Shown piece after piece: positions 42,742 through 51,966 of a stretch of DNA of 64,000 nt. The DNA comes from Arthrobacter agilis (GTDB taxonomy: Bacteria; Actinomycetota; Actinomycetes; Actinomycetales; Micrococcaceae). The translations under genes were made by a program, and so were the position numbers. The DNA is taken from positions 124,001 through 188,000 of the forward strand of contig NZ_JAUSXO010000001.1 in the NCBI RefSeq assembly GCF_030816075.1, given 5' to 3'. Every line of letters begins with the position of its first letter. Positions within the stretch are counted from its first letter, which is position 1. The notes beneath the pieces were generated by a model that saw only the letters and a list, made by a program, of their open reading frames with translations, ran no database searches and was not told the origin of the DNA.

Positions 42742-44637
42742 CTACGGGTAGCGCTCCACATAGCTCGGCGTGCCGGTGTTCGCGTTGCTCACGGGCGCAC
42801 CGGTGTCGTTGACCACGTGGTCGATCGTGCCTGCCCCGAGGTTCACGGTCAGGAGGTGGTTCAGCACCACACCGGGGGTGTCCGGCACCTCGAAGCCGTG
42901 GCTGGCGTGGATGCTCGGGTCCACGTTGGTGAAGATGTACGAGCCTCCGCCCTCCAGCGTGTGCTTCTTCACGCCGTCGGCCACCTTGTAGCCGGCCCAG
43001 CCGAGGATGCCGTCGTGCTGCCAGGCCGCCTGGTTCGGCGGGTCGTAGGGGAGCTCGTTCTGGAAGAAGACCGTGTGCCCGTTCTCGCCGTTCCACACCA
43101 CGTTGTACTGCTGGTAGTGCTCCACGAAGAGCCCGGTGGCGGTGACGTCGTCGCCGTTCACCACCACCCCGTTGCGGCCCGTGCTGACATCCCAGCCGAA
43201 GGAACCCGCGTTGCCGTGGTCGGCGCGCCACACCCAGGTGTGGTCGATCAGCACGTTGTCGCTGTTCACCTCGAGGCTGATGTCGGCCTTGCCCACGTGC
43301 GGTCCGCCGATCCGGAAGTAGACGTCGCTGAGCGTCGTCGGGTTCGCCGGGTCGTTGTGCCCGGCGCCGTTGTTGCCGTTCTTCGTGCCCACCTGCAGCA
43401 GGACGGGGGAGTTCACGGTGCCGCCGTCGATCGTGACACCCGCGATGACGACGCCGGGCACGTCCGCGACGCGGATCGGTGTGGCGCCGTTCACGGCGGT
43501 CAGGGTGGCGTGACCGAGGCCGAGCACCACGGTGTCCGCCCGCTTGACCGCGATGGTCTGGGCGATGTCGTAGACGCCGGGGGTGAGGAGGAGGTGCTTG
43601 CCGCGGGCGAGGGCGTTGTTGATGGCCTGCACCGGATCGCCCGGCTTCGCCACGAAGAACTCCGACAGCCCGATGGTGCGGCCCGCGGTCGGTCCGTCAC
43701 CCCAGGAGGTGCCGCGGGAGTCCTGCTGTGCCGCGGGGACACGGACGCTGTAGGCGCCGGAGGAGTCCGCGAACAGGTACGGCTTCTCCCGGCTGACCGG
43801 GGTCTCGTCGAGCGTCGTGTACGGGGGAGTGGGGAAGCCCTCGTCCGACGGCGCGCCCTCGGTCCCGGAGAAGACGGCGTTCCAGACGCCGTTGGACCAG
43901 CTGCCGATCTCGCTGTTGCGGGTCACCCACTGCTGCTGCGACCCGTTGACCATGTCCCCGGCCTTCGAATCGGCCAGGTAGCCGCCGCTCGCGTACTGCG
44001 GCCCGGCGGTGCAGTAGTCCATAAGGGAGAGCGTGCCGCCGGTGACGTTCACGCGGCGGAGCGAGACCGCCTGCGAGACGGCCCAGAAGTTCGCCGTCGC
44101 CCGGCAGCCGTCCTGCCCGGCGCCGTTGACCTCGAGGGTGAGGTTGGAGAGCGTCCGCCAGAAGTTGTTGAGCGCGATGCAGTTGGTCGTGCCGTTGTCG
44201 TCGAGGCAGCGGTTGTACACCTCGATCTTGCCGTTGATGACGACGTCGGACGGGGAGGCGCCGAGTCCCGCGACCTCCGTGTAGTAGCCGACCCTGAACT
44301 GCAGGGGTTCGGCATCGGTGCCGTAGGTACCCGGCAGGAACAGGAGGGCGGCGCGCCCGGTGCCCATCTCGTTGTCGACCTGCCGGGCGTTGACGGCGTC
44401 GACCGTCGCCTGGATCTCGCTCACCGGCATGCTGGGGTCGAAGACCGTCACGTCGGGGCCGAGGTCGGTGGCGGACGACGGCGGTGCCTTCTTCGTGGCG
44501 ACCGGGGTGGTGGCCGCAGGGTCGAGGGGCGGAGCCGCCAGAGCGGTGGTGCCGGTGGCCATGGCCAGGAGCGTCGCCGCTCCGAGGGCTGCTGCCAGGC
44601 GGAGGCGCCCGGTCCTGGCGGGGTAGGGGGTGGTCAT
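42742..44637 (-). CDS. Secreted right-handed beta-helix protein (GH55/pectate-lyase-like fold)
   Basis: A 631-residue exported protein with a signal peptide of about 35 residues (LRLAAALGAATLLAMATGTTALAA). The mature part shows two pectate-lyase-type beta-helix regions: one from VSEIQATVDAVNARQ with LFLPGTYG, the other from PVQAINNALARGKHLLLTPGVYDIAQTI, both typical of GH55 or polysaccharide-lyase-like modules. It ends without an anchor. Similar actinobacterial proteins are sometimes misnamed adenylyl cyclase; no cyclase domain is visible. It probably acts on an extracellular polysaccharide. Neighbouring lacI is broken. Confidence 0.78.
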   Translation of the reverse strand: MTTPYPARTGRLRLAAALGAATLLAMATGTTALAAPPLDPAATTPVATKKAPPSSATDLGPDVTVFDPSMPVSEIQATVDAVNARQVDNEMGTGRAALLFLPGTYGTDAEPLQFRVGYYTEVAGLGASPSDVVINGKIEVYNRCLDDNGTTNCIALNNFWRTLSNLTLEVNGAGQDGCRATANFWAVSQAVSLRRVNVTGGTLSLMDYCTAGPQYASGGYLADSKAGDMVNGSQQQWVTRNSEIGSWSNGVWNAVFSGTEGAPSDEGFPTPPYTTLDETPVSREKPYLFADSSGAYSVRVPAAQQDSRGTSWGDGPTAGRTIGLSEFFVAKPGDPVQAINNALARGKHLLLTPGVYDIAQTIAVKRADTVVLGLGHATLTAVNGATPIRVADVPGVVIAGVTIDGGTVNSPVLLQVGTKNGNNGAGHNDPANPTTLSDVYFRIGGPHVGKADISLEVNSDNVLIDHTWVWRADHGNAGSFGWDVSTGRNGVVVNGDDVTATGLFVEHYQQYNVVWNGENGHTVFFQNELPYDPPNQAAWQHDGILGWAGYKVADGVKKHTLEGGGSYIFTNVDPSIHASHGFEVPDTPGVVLNHLLTVNLGAGTIDHVVNDTGAPVSNANTGTPSYVERYP

Positions 44638-44856
44638 GCTGAACGGTTCCTCTCCGTCGAGGTGGTCCTGCCGGAAGCGGCGAGGTGAATCGTGTCACCC
44701 GCCGGAGGAAAGTACATCCCCGCACCCCCGTGAAGTCAAGGAATGCGGGAATCCTTCCGCCCGTCCTTGAAGCACCGGGGCCGCGATGGTAGAGCTTGGG
44801 AAGCGTTGCCGAGGAGAATCGGCAGCCACGGACCGCACGCGACGCGAGGAGACCCC

Positions 44857-45171
44857 ATGGCAACGCCCGACGACGAAGAGCGCACCCTCAGCGACTGGAG
44901 CCGCACCCTGACCCAGGCCCTCCAGATCCTCGACCTGGAAGTGGACCACCCGAGGATCGTGGAGCTGGCCGAACGCTCCTCGCATCTGATGGGGCCGCAC
45001 GCCGGCGTCATCAGCGCCTTCCTGGTCGGCTACGCCGCGGGCACCGTCACCACGACGAGCCGGGACGAGACGAGCGCCGCCGTCGGGAAGGCCATGACGA
45101 CCGTGGAGACCGTCATCCGGAAGGACGAGGAGACGCAGGAGCAGAAGGGCTGGACCGGCTCGGCCCAGTAG
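44857..45171 (+). CDS. DUF6457-domain protein
   Basis: A 104-residue helical protein: LSDWSRTLTQALQILDLEV, then RIVELAERSSHLMGPHAGVISAFLVGYAAG and a polar tail. The domain also occurs beside or fused to molybdenum-cofactor guanylyltransferases in actinobacteria, as I recall, and a molybdopterin oxidoreductase gene lies 1.4 kb downstream on the other strand. ATG 44857 has GAGGAG upstream. It stands on its own and is divergent from the beta-helix gene. Role in cofactor handling is a guess from context. Confidence 0.65.
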   Translation: MATPDDEERTLSDWSRTLTQALQILDLEVDHPRIVELAERSSHLMGPHAGVISAFLVGYAAGTVTTTSRDETSAAVGKAMTTVETVIRKDEETQEQKGWTGSAQ

Positions 45172-45178
45172 CCGGGCC

Positions 45179-46459
45179 TCAGGCCGGGACGGCCGTGGCC
45201 GTGTGCCCGGCCAGGCGCCGGAGGGTCCAGGCCAGCACCACGCCGACCAGGACGGCTGCGGCCAGGCCGAGCCCCGAGTATCCCAGCAGCACGAGGCCCG
45301 GGCCGGCGAGTGCGCCGCCGAGTGCGCCGGCGAGGTTCATGATGAGATCCGACGAGCCCTGGACCGGTGCGCGCTCGGTGACGTCCACCGCCCCCGCCAG
45401 GAGGGCCGACGCCGAGACGACGCAGGCCGACCAGCCGAGTCCGAGCAGGATCAGGCTCACCGTCACCCACACCTCGGATCCGGACGCCCGCCACGCGGTC
45501 AGCAGTGCCGCCAGCAGGAGCACCTGGCCGAGGAGGATGCCCTGGATCTTCCCGGCGCGGTCCGCGATCCAGCCGAACAGGGGCGACAGCGCGTACATCC
45601 CGGCCACGTGCAGGCTGATGGTCAGTCCGACGACGGACAGCCCGGCGCCGTGGTCGTGCAGGTGGACGGGCGTCATGGACATGACGGAGACCATGGCGGC
45701 GTGGCTGGCCGCGATCGCCACGACGGCGAAACGGGCCGGCGGATTGCGGGCGAGGATCGCCAGTCCGCGTTGCCTCGCCGGAGCGGGCGCGCCTGCCGGA
45801 TGGGCCGCGGCGTCGCGGCGGAGGGCGGTCAGGAGCGGATCGGGGCGCAGCCCCAGCGAGTAGACGAGGGCGGCCGCGGCCTGCGCGACGGCGGTGAAGA
45901 CGAAGCCCCCGCTGAGCGGCGGGATGCCGAGCACCCCGGCCACGGCCTGGCCCGGCTCGAAGAGATTGGGGCCGAGGACGGCGCCGATGGTGGTGGACCA
46001 GACCACGACGGAGAGGCTGCGTCCACGCGTCGCCTCGGTGGCGAGGTCCGTCGCGGCGAAGCGCGCCTGGAGGCCCGTCGCCGCGCCGGCCCCGAGCAGG
46101 ACCAGGGCCACGAGCAGCAGCGGGAAGACGGCGAGCGAGGCGGCCGTGATGGCGAGGAGCCCACCCAGGCAGGCGACGACGGCGCCGGCTGCCAGGGAGA
46201 TACGGCGCCCCCTGCGCTGGGCGAGCGTCGCGAGGGGGACGGCTGCTGCGGCGGCACCGAGGGTCGCCATGGTCGCGGCCATCCCGGACCACGCACTGGA
46301 GCCGGAGGTCTCCGCCGCCAGGAGCGCACCGAGGGAGAGCGTGGCGCCGGCGCCCAGCCCGCCGAGGATCTGCGCGATCACCAGGATCCGGATGACGCGA
46401 CGCTGCTGGTCGTGCCGGTCCTGCTGGTCTCGCTGGTCGTCGTCCTGCCGCTGATCCAT
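45179..46459 (-). CDS. MFS transporter
   Basis: A 426-residue carrier with twelve predicted helices. The N-terminal 20 residues are very polar (Gln- and Asp-rich), then the first helix VIRILVIAQILGGLGAG. The loop between helices 2 and 3 holds PLATLAQRRGRRISLAAG, the MFS A-motif region, and AATGLQARFAATDLATEATRG is typical of drug- or metabolite-exporter members related to YbjJ/AraJ-type proteins. Substrate unknown. It converges with the DUF6457 gene, eight bases apart. Confidence 0.85.
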   Translation of the reverse strand: MDQRQDDDQRDQQDRHDQQRRVIRILVIAQILGGLGAGATLSLGALLAAETSGSSAWSGMAATMATLGAAAAAVPLATLAQRRGRRISLAAGAVVACLGGLLAITAASLAVFPLLLVALVLLGAGAATGLQARFAATDLATEATRGRSLSVVVWSTTIGAVLGPNLFEPGQAVAGVLGIPPLSGGFVFTAVAQAAAALVYSLGLRPDPLLTALRRDAAAHPAGAPAPARQRGLAILARNPPARFAVVAIAASHAAMVSVMSMTPVHLHDHGAGLSVVGLTISLHVAGMYALSPLFGWIADRAGKIQGILLGQVLLLAALLTAWRASGSEVWVTVSLILLGLGWSACVVSASALLAGAVDVTERAPVQGSSDLIMNLAGALGGALAGPGLVLLGYSGLGLAAAVLVGVVLAWTLRRLAGHTATAVPA

Positions 46460-46599
46460 GCCGCTCCCGGTCGCCGTGACCGCAGCAGTCTACGGCGGAT
46501 CGCGGCCGGCGTCCTGCCGGGGAGGGGGCATGCGCGCCTTCCGTGCCGCAGTTCCCGGCCATGCCCGACGGTTCGCGCAGGACGGGACCGTCCGGGGCG

Positions 46600-49020
46600 T
46601 CAGACGCCCGAGACCGCGGCCTCCTTCGCCGGTGTCTCCTGCGTGCGCGCGTCCGGGAAGCCGTCCGCCTCTGCCTCGGGGACCGGCGCCGTCGCGGCCG
46701 CATAGTGTTCGGTCGGCGCGGTGTGGCTGCTCGGCTCGAACCGCACGATGATCTGCTTCGAGGTCGGCGTGTTGCTGCCCTCGGCGACCTCGTCCAGCGG
46801 TACGAGGACGTTCGCCTCCGGGTAGTACGAGGCGGCGCAGCCGCGCGCCGTCGGGTACGAGACCACGCGGTAGGCGCGCAGCACGCGCTCCACGCCGTCG
46901 TCGTACACGCCGTGGATGTCCACGTTCTGCCCGTCCTTCAGGCCCAGCTCGGCGATGTCCTCCGGATTGATGAACACCACGTGGCGGCCCTTCTTGATGC
47001 CGCGGTACCTGTCGTTGTGGCTGTAGATGGTCGTGTTCCACTGGTCGTGGGCGCGCAGCGACTGCAGGATCAGGGTGCCCTCGGGACGTTCGAGGTACTC
47101 GAGGTCGTTGACGGTGAGGACGGCCTTGCCGGTGGGGGTGTTGAACGTCCGGGAGTCCCTCGGGCCGTTGGCCAGGATGAAACCGCCGTCGAGGCGGATC
47201 TTCCGGTTGTAGTCCTCACATCCCTCGACGACGCGTGAGATGTGGTCGCGGATGAGGTCGTAGTCCTTCTCGAACCCCTCCCAGTCGGCGTCGACCTTCC
47301 CGTCGAGGGTGGCGCGGGCGAGGCGGCTGATGATGGCGGGTTCGGACAACAGGTTGTCGGAGACCGGCTCCACGCTGCCCCACGAGGGGTGCACGGCGCA
47401 CACGGTGTCCTCCACGGAGACGAACTGCACGCCCGTGGCCTGGCGGTCGATCTCCGTGCGGCCCCTGCAGGGCAGGATCAGCGCCTCCTTGCCGGTGATC
47501 AGGTGCGAGCGGTTCAGCTTGATGGAGATCTGCACCGTCATGTCGGTCTTCTCGAACGCCTCCTCGGCGACCTGCGTGTCCGAGATGGCCGAGACGAGGT
47601 TGCCGCCGAGGGCGACGAACGCCTTGATCCGCCCGTCCCGCATGCGCTTGATGGATTCGACGGCGTCGGCGCCGTGCTCACGGGGAGGTTCGAAGGAGAA
47701 CTCCTTCCCGAGCGCGTCCATGAAGGTCGGGGGCATCTGCTCCCAGATGCCCATGGTGCGGTCGCCCTGGACGTTGCTGTGGCCGCGGATGGGGGAGGCG
47801 CCTGCTCCGGGCTTGCCGATGTTGCCGCGCAGCAGCAGGAGGTTGATCATCTCCTTGATCGTGGCCACGCCCTTCTTCTGCTGCGTGATGCCCATGGCCC
47901 AGGTGATGATGACCTTGTCCGCCGCGAGGTAGCGGTCGGCCAGCTCGTCGATCTCCTCGGAGCGGAGGCCCGTCGCCTCGAGGACGGTGGCCTCGTCGAG
48001 CTTCAGCAGGTACTCGCGCAGTTCGTCGAGGCCCTCGCAGTGCTCCTCGAGGAACGCGTGGTCCAGCACGGTCCCGGGGTTCTTCGCCTCGGCCTCGAAG
48101 ACGCGCTTCGACACGGCCTGCAGCAGGGCCATGTCACCGCCGAGCCGGACCTGGATGAACTGGTCGGCGATCTCCGTGCCCTTGCCCGCCACGCCGCGGA
48201 CGGTCTGCGGGTTCTTGTAGCGCTTGAGGGCCGCTTCCGGGAGTGGGTTGACGGCGACGATCTGGCCGCCGTTGCGCTTGCAGTTCTCGAGCTCGGTGAG
48301 CATGCGCGGGTGGTTCGTGCCCGGGTTCTGGCCCATGACGATGATCAGGTCGGCGTTCTCGTAGTCCTGGAACGTGACCGTCGCCTTGCCGATCCCGATG
48401 GTCTGGCCCATGGCCCAGCCGGAGGACTCGTGGCACATGTTGGAGCAGTCGGGCAGGTTGTTGGTGCCGAAGGCACGGGCGAAGAGCTGGTAGAGGAAGG
48501 CGGCCTCGTTCGAGGTGCGGCCGCTGGTGTAGAAGGCGGCCTCGTCGGGGGAGTCGAGGCTCTTCAGCTTGGTCCCGATGATCTCGAAGGCCTCGTCCCA
48601 GCTGACGGGCCGGTAGTGGTCCTCGCCGGCCGGCTTGTAGACGGGCTCGACGAGCCGGCCCTGCATGCCGAGCCAGAACTCGGACCGCTCCCGCAGGTCG
48701 CTGAGGGAGTTCTCGGCCCAGAAGTCGGAGGAGATGACCACGGGCGCTGCTTCCCAGGTGACGGCCTTGGCACCGTTCTCGCAGAACTCGAAGGTCTTGC
48801 GCTTGGCGGGATCCGGCCAGGCGCAGCTGGGGCAGTCGAAGCCGTCCTTGTGGTTCATCTTGAGGACGGTCTTCAGGGTGCGCTCCACCCCCATGTGCTC
48901 GAGCGCCGGCTTCATGGAGTAGTAGACGCCCGGCACGCCCGCAGCCCACCCCTTGGGCCGGTCCTCGACCCGGAGGTTCTCCTCGTCGGGCTCGATCACT
49001 CGGGGTTCCTTGCGTGTCAT
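46600..49020 (-). CDS. FdhF/YdeP-family molybdopterin oxidoreductase
   Basis: An 806-residue molybdopterin-guanine-dinucleotide enzyme. The N-terminal region has DGFDCPSCAWPDP, a cysteine pair typical of YdeP-type proteins. Then FYTSGRTSNEAAFLYQLFARAFGTNN, CSNMCHESSGWAMG, where the Mo ligand is expected, IVMGQNPGTNHPR, and RGHSNVQGDRTMGIWEQ. ATG 49020 is chosen because GGAGAAGG is nine bases upstream; ATG 49029 is too close to that site. YdeP in E. coli aids acid resistance; formate dehydrogenase activity is not assured because the iron-sulfur domain of true FdhF is missing. No FdhD gene is in the window. Confidence 0.9.
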   Translation of the reverse strand: MTRKEPRVIEPDEENLRVEDRPKGWAAGVPGVYYSMKPALEHMGVERTLKTVLKMNHKDGFDCPSCAWPDPAKRKTFEFCENGAKAVTWEAAPVVISSDFWAENSLSDLRERSEFWLGMQGRLVEPVYKPAGEDHYRPVSWDEAFEIIGTKLKSLDSPDEAAFYTSGRTSNEAAFLYQLFARAFGTNNLPDCSNMCHESSGWAMGQTIGIGKATVTFQDYENADLIIVMGQNPGTNHPRMLTELENCKRNGGQIVAVNPLPEAALKRYKNPQTVRGVAGKGTEIADQFIQVRLGGDMALLQAVSKRVFEAEAKNPGTVLDHAFLEEHCEGLDELREYLLKLDEATVLEATGLRSEEIDELADRYLAADKVIITWAMGITQQKKGVATIKEMINLLLLRGNIGKPGAGASPIRGHSNVQGDRTMGIWEQMPPTFMDALGKEFSFEPPREHGADAVESIKRMRDGRIKAFVALGGNLVSAISDTQVAEEAFEKTDMTVQISIKLNRSHLITGKEALILPCRGRTEIDRQATGVQFVSVEDTVCAVHPSWGSVEPVSDNLLSEPAIISRLARATLDGKVDADWEGFEKDYDLIRDHISRVVEGCEDYNRKIRLDGGFILANGPRDSRTFNTPTGKAVLTVNDLEYLERPEGTLILQSLRAHDQWNTTIYSHNDRYRGIKKGRHVVFINPEDIAELGLKDGQNVDIHGVYDDGVERVLRAYRVVSYPTARGCAASYYPEANVLVPLDEVAEGSNTPTSKQIIVRFEPSSHTAPTEHYAAATAPVPEAEADGFPDARTQETPAKEAAVSGV

Positions 49021-49250
49021 GGCGAACATCCTTCTCCGCGGCCCGGGTAGGGCTCCTCGGCAGGCGATCCGACTGCCCTTGTGTATCAGGCCTAACAGGG
49101 TGTCGCACCGAACCGCAAGCATCCTGCGAAGATTCCGGCATTGCTTGACGGGGACCCGGGCGTCGAAGGGGCCCCGCGACGCTTCGAGCGGGCTCATTAT
49201 GCACGCGGGAACGGCATCTTTGGAGGGGGGAGGAGCCAGCGTTTATTTAG

Positions 49251-49279
49251 TTGACCTAACGAAACGAGAAGCGTACAGT
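49251..49279 (+). promoter_or_regulatory. Promoter of the marR-MFS operon with flanking repeats
   Basis: TTGACC (49251-49256) and TACAGT (49274-49279) are spaced by 17 bases. Two inverted repeats overlap or flank it: TTAG-N5-CTAA (49247-49259) on the -35 box and TACTT-N9-AAGTA (49280-49298) just downstream, plausible MarR binding sites giving autorepression. The whole stretch is AT-rich compared with its surroundings. Confidence 0.7.
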
Positions 49280-49317
49280 TACTTAGAGCAACAAAGTATA
49301 CGAGGCCAGGAGTACCC

Positions 49318-49887
49318 ATGTCAGTAGCTCAGCACACCGCTGCAGAGCTGGTGCACCACATCTTCGACCTGCAGCGTGCCCTGCGGGGAGTCACCGCAGC
49401 AGGGATGAAGTACTCGGAGCTGGGCCCCGCCCATACCGGCGTGCTCTTCTTCATCGGGGAGGGCGGCCCGATGCGCGCATCGGCCCTCGCCGGGAGGCTC
49501 GGCATCGGACCGTCCGCCTTGAGTCGGCAACTCGCCGACCTCGAGCAGTACGGCTTCGTGGTCCGGTCACCCGATCCGCAGGACGGCCGGGCCTGCCTGC
49601 TGTCGCTGTCGGAGGAGGGGCAGAAGTACCTCGCCGAGACGTACGAGCGCAGGGCGGAGACGCTGCGGGAGATCCTCTCCGACTGGACGGAGGGCGAGGC
49701 CGAGGCGGCGTCGTCGTCGGTCCAGCACCTCACCGCCGCCCTCCGCTCCGCCGCCCACCCCCACGGGGCGGCGTCGTCCGGGTCCACGGACCCCACCAGG
49801 GCACCACGCACCACCGCACACCGCACGGGCAACGACGGCCGTCACCACCTGGACCCCATGTCCGAGATCATGAAGGAAGAACGCTGA
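49318..49887 (+). CDS. MarR-family transcriptional regulator
   Basis: A 189-residue regulator. The winged helix covers about residues 50-105 (ASALAGRLGIGPSALSRQLADLEQYGFVVRS, then PQDGRACLLSLSEEG). The C-terminal 40 residues are unusual for the family, Ser-, Thr- and His-rich, and end in PMSEIMKEER, so part of the end may be a poorly conserved tail. It is co-transcribed with the MFS efflux gene, whose ATG overlaps its stop by one base. Induction by the exported compound is the usual mode. Confidence 0.92.
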   Translation: MSVAQHTAAELVHHIFDLQRALRGVTAAGMKYSELGPAHTGVLFFIGEGGPMRASALAGRLGIGPSALSRQLADLEQYGFVVRSPDPQDGRACLLSLSEEGQKYLAETYERRAETLREILSDWTEGEAEAASSSVQHLTAALRSAAHPHGAASSGSTDPTRAPRTTAHRTGNDGRHHLDPMSEIMKEER

Positions 49888-51752
49888 TGGCCACCCATTC
49901 CACCAAGGCGAGGACCACTGTGGTCCCCGAGCCGCAACCGGCTGCCGCCTCCCATCACGGGGCCGGCGAGCCGATGACCCACAAGCAGATCCTGCAGGCG
50001 CTCACGGGTCTGCTCGCAGGCCTGTTCACGGCGATCCTGAGCAGCACCATCGTCGCCAACGCCCTGCCCACGATCATGAGCGACCTCAACGGCTCCCAGA
50101 CGGACTTCGCCTGGGTCATCACGGCCGCACTGCTCGCCAACGCGGCGACCACCCCCATCTGGGGGAAGTTCGCCGACCTGTTCGACAAGAAGGTCCTGGT
50201 CCAGGCCAGCATCGTCATCTTCGTGGCGGGCTCGGTACTCGCGGGCTTCGCCGAGAGCATCCCGCTGCTCCTCACGGCACGCGTCATCCAGGGTGTCGCC
50301 ATGGGTGGCCTCACCGCCCTGGCGCAGGCCATCATCGGCACCATCATCGCGCCGCGCGAGCGTGGCCGGTACTCCGGCTACATGGGCGGCGTCATGGCCG
50401 TGGCGACCGCCGGCGGGCCTCTCCTCGGCGGCTTCATCGTGGATTCCCCGCTCGGCTGGCGCTGGACGTTCTTCGTCTGCGTGCCGCTCGCGATCATCGC
50501 CCTCGTGCTCCTGCAGGTCACGCTGAAGCTCCCCGACACGCGCCGTAAGGCACGGATCGACTGGCTGGGCTCCATCCTGCTCACCGCGGGTGTCAGCCTG
50601 CTCCTCATCTGGGTTTCCTTCGCGGGCAAGGAGGGCTACTACGAGTGGTTCTCCCGCGAGACCGCCCTGATGGTCGGCGGCAGCGTCATCCTGCTGGCGC
50701 TCCTCCTCCTCGTGGAGTCGAAGGTGGCCGAGCCGGTCATCCCGCTCAAGATCATCTCCCAGCGGACCACGGCCCTCGCCATCATCGCCTCTGTCGCCGT
50801 CGGTATCGCGCTGTTCGCCAGCTCGAGCTACCTCGGCCAGTACTACCAGGTGGCCCGTGGCGCCACGCCCACCGAGGCCGGCCTGCTCACCCTGCCCATG
50901 ATCGCCGGCAACCTGCTGGGCTCCATCGGCGCCGGGCAGCTCGTCACGAAGTACGGCAAGTGGAAGCGGTACCTCATCGCAGGTTCCCTGTTCCTCATCG
51001 CGGGCCTCGGGTTCGCGGGCACCATCGACCACGAGACCGCACTCTGGCTCGTCGGCATCTACACGTTCGTCTTCGGCCTGGGCCTCGGCCTCATGCTGCA
51101 GAACCTCGTCCTCGCGGTCCAGAACACCGTGGCCGTCAAGGACATCGGCTCCGCCAGCGCGTCCGTCGCGTTCTTCCGGTCGATGGGCGGTGCCGCGGGC
51201 GTCGCGGTCCTGGGTGCCATCCTCGGTACGCAGGTCGAGTCCAAGACCACCGAGGGCCTCGCTGCCGCCGGTATCCCCACCACGGGCGGTGCGGCGGGCG
51301 GTTCGCTCGACCTCGTCGACCTCCCTGCGCCGATCGCCGAGATCGTCCGCGCAGCCTATGGCGACAGCACGGCCATGATTTTCCAGATCACGGCGGTCAT
51401 CGCGCTCGTCGCCCTCATCTGCGTGCTGTTCATCAAGGAGAGCCCGCTGCGGCGCACGGTCGACTTCGCCCAGGCGGCCCCCGCGGGTCCGGCAGCGTCG
51501 ATGTCGCCCGCAGCCACGGGTACGTCGCCGGCAGTCGCCGGTGCCCAGCCTGCTGCTGGAGCAGCGGAGGACGCCGGGGCCGACACCGGGCGCCGGTCGC
51601 CTGAGCCGTCCGACGTCGTCGCGGTGCAGCCGTCCCACGGCCGGCACAGCGCGGGTCCCGTCGCCATCTCCAAGGCCGACGTCGACCGCGTGGTCCAGGA
51701 GCTGTCCGAACTGGACGCCGAGCTGTCGGATCGGGCGGACGCCAACCGCTGA
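49887..51752 (+). CDS. DHA2-family MFS drug-efflux transporter
   Basis: A 621-residue carrier with 14 helices (DHA2 type). Motifs: the A-like motif in GKFADLFDKKVLVQ, the C-motif-like GGPLLGGFIVDSPLGWRW, and the DHA2 loop DWLGSILLTAGVSLLL. The last 110 residues are a hydrophilic, Ala- and Pro-rich tail ending in a helix (ADVDRVVQELSELDAELSD), longer than in most homologues. It is translationally coupled to marR. It likely exports an antimicrobial or toxic aromatic; substrate unknown. Confidence 0.92.
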   Translation: MATHSTKARTTVVPEPQPAAASHHGAGEPMTHKQILQALTGLLAGLFTAILSSTIVANALPTIMSDLNGSQTDFAWVITAALLANAATTPIWGKFADLFDKKVLVQASIVIFVAGSVLAGFAESIPLLLTARVIQGVAMGGLTALAQAIIGTIIAPRERGRYSGYMGGVMAVATAGGPLLGGFIVDSPLGWRWTFFVCVPLAIIALVLLQVTLKLPDTRRKARIDWLGSILLTAGVSLLLIWVSFAGKEGYYEWFSRETALMVGGSVILLALLLLVESKVAEPVIPLKIISQRTTALAIIASVAVGIALFASSSYLGQYYQVARGATPTEAGLLTLPMIAGNLLGSIGAGQLVTKYGKWKRYLIAGSLFLIAGLGFAGTIDHETALWLVGIYTFVFGLGLGLMLQNLVLAVQNTVAVKDIGSASASVAFFRSMGGAAGVAVLGAILGTQVESKTTEGLAAAGIPTTGGAAGGSLDLVDLPAPIAEIVRAAYGDSTAMIFQITAVIALVALICVLFIKESPLRRTVDFAQAAPAGPAASMSPAATGTSPAVAGAQPAAGAAEDAGADTGRRSPEPSDVVAVQPSHGRHSAGPVAISKADVDRVVQELSELDAELSDRADANR

Positions 51753-51773
51753 GCACCAGCCGCTGAGGCTCAC

Positions 51774-51809
51774 CGAACAGGCCACCGGGACATCCCGGTG
51801 GCCTGTTCG
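51774..51809 (+). terminator. Terminator after the MFS efflux gene
   Basis: Arms 51774-51790 and 51793-51809 pair perfectly over 17 bp with only CA between them, so the actual loop is slightly larger. It lies 21 bases after the stop codon and before the next lacI gene. Confidence 0.75.
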
Positions 51810-51897
51810 CGTTCCGGGGCCGGGCAGTTTGTTCCCTTGTTCCACAAACCTCTTGTCCCCGGCGGTGATGTGACGTAGCGTTCTGGTCACCGGTCAT

Positions 51898-51911
51898 CGA
51901 AACGTTTAGAC
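51898..51911. promoter_or_regulatory. LacI operator upstream of lacI
   Basis: TCGAAACGTTTAGA matches the perfect palindrome at 53034-53047 at 13 of 14 positions. It lies 55 bases before the lacI start codon, suggesting autoregulation. Confidence 0.7.
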
Positions 51912-51966
51912 GACCGGCGACCGGGGGAGGAATGCCGGTCCATCGTCCGCTGACACAGGAGTCCGC

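Noticed and set aside
42742..44637. Adenylyl cyclase function for the beta-helix protein.
   Set aside because: It has a signal peptide and beta-helix repeats, and no cyclase motif is present.
46600..49020. Naming the molybdoenzyme a true formate dehydrogenase.
   Set aside because: It has only YdeP-type N-terminal cysteines and no full iron-sulfur domain; no FdhD or partner subunits are near.
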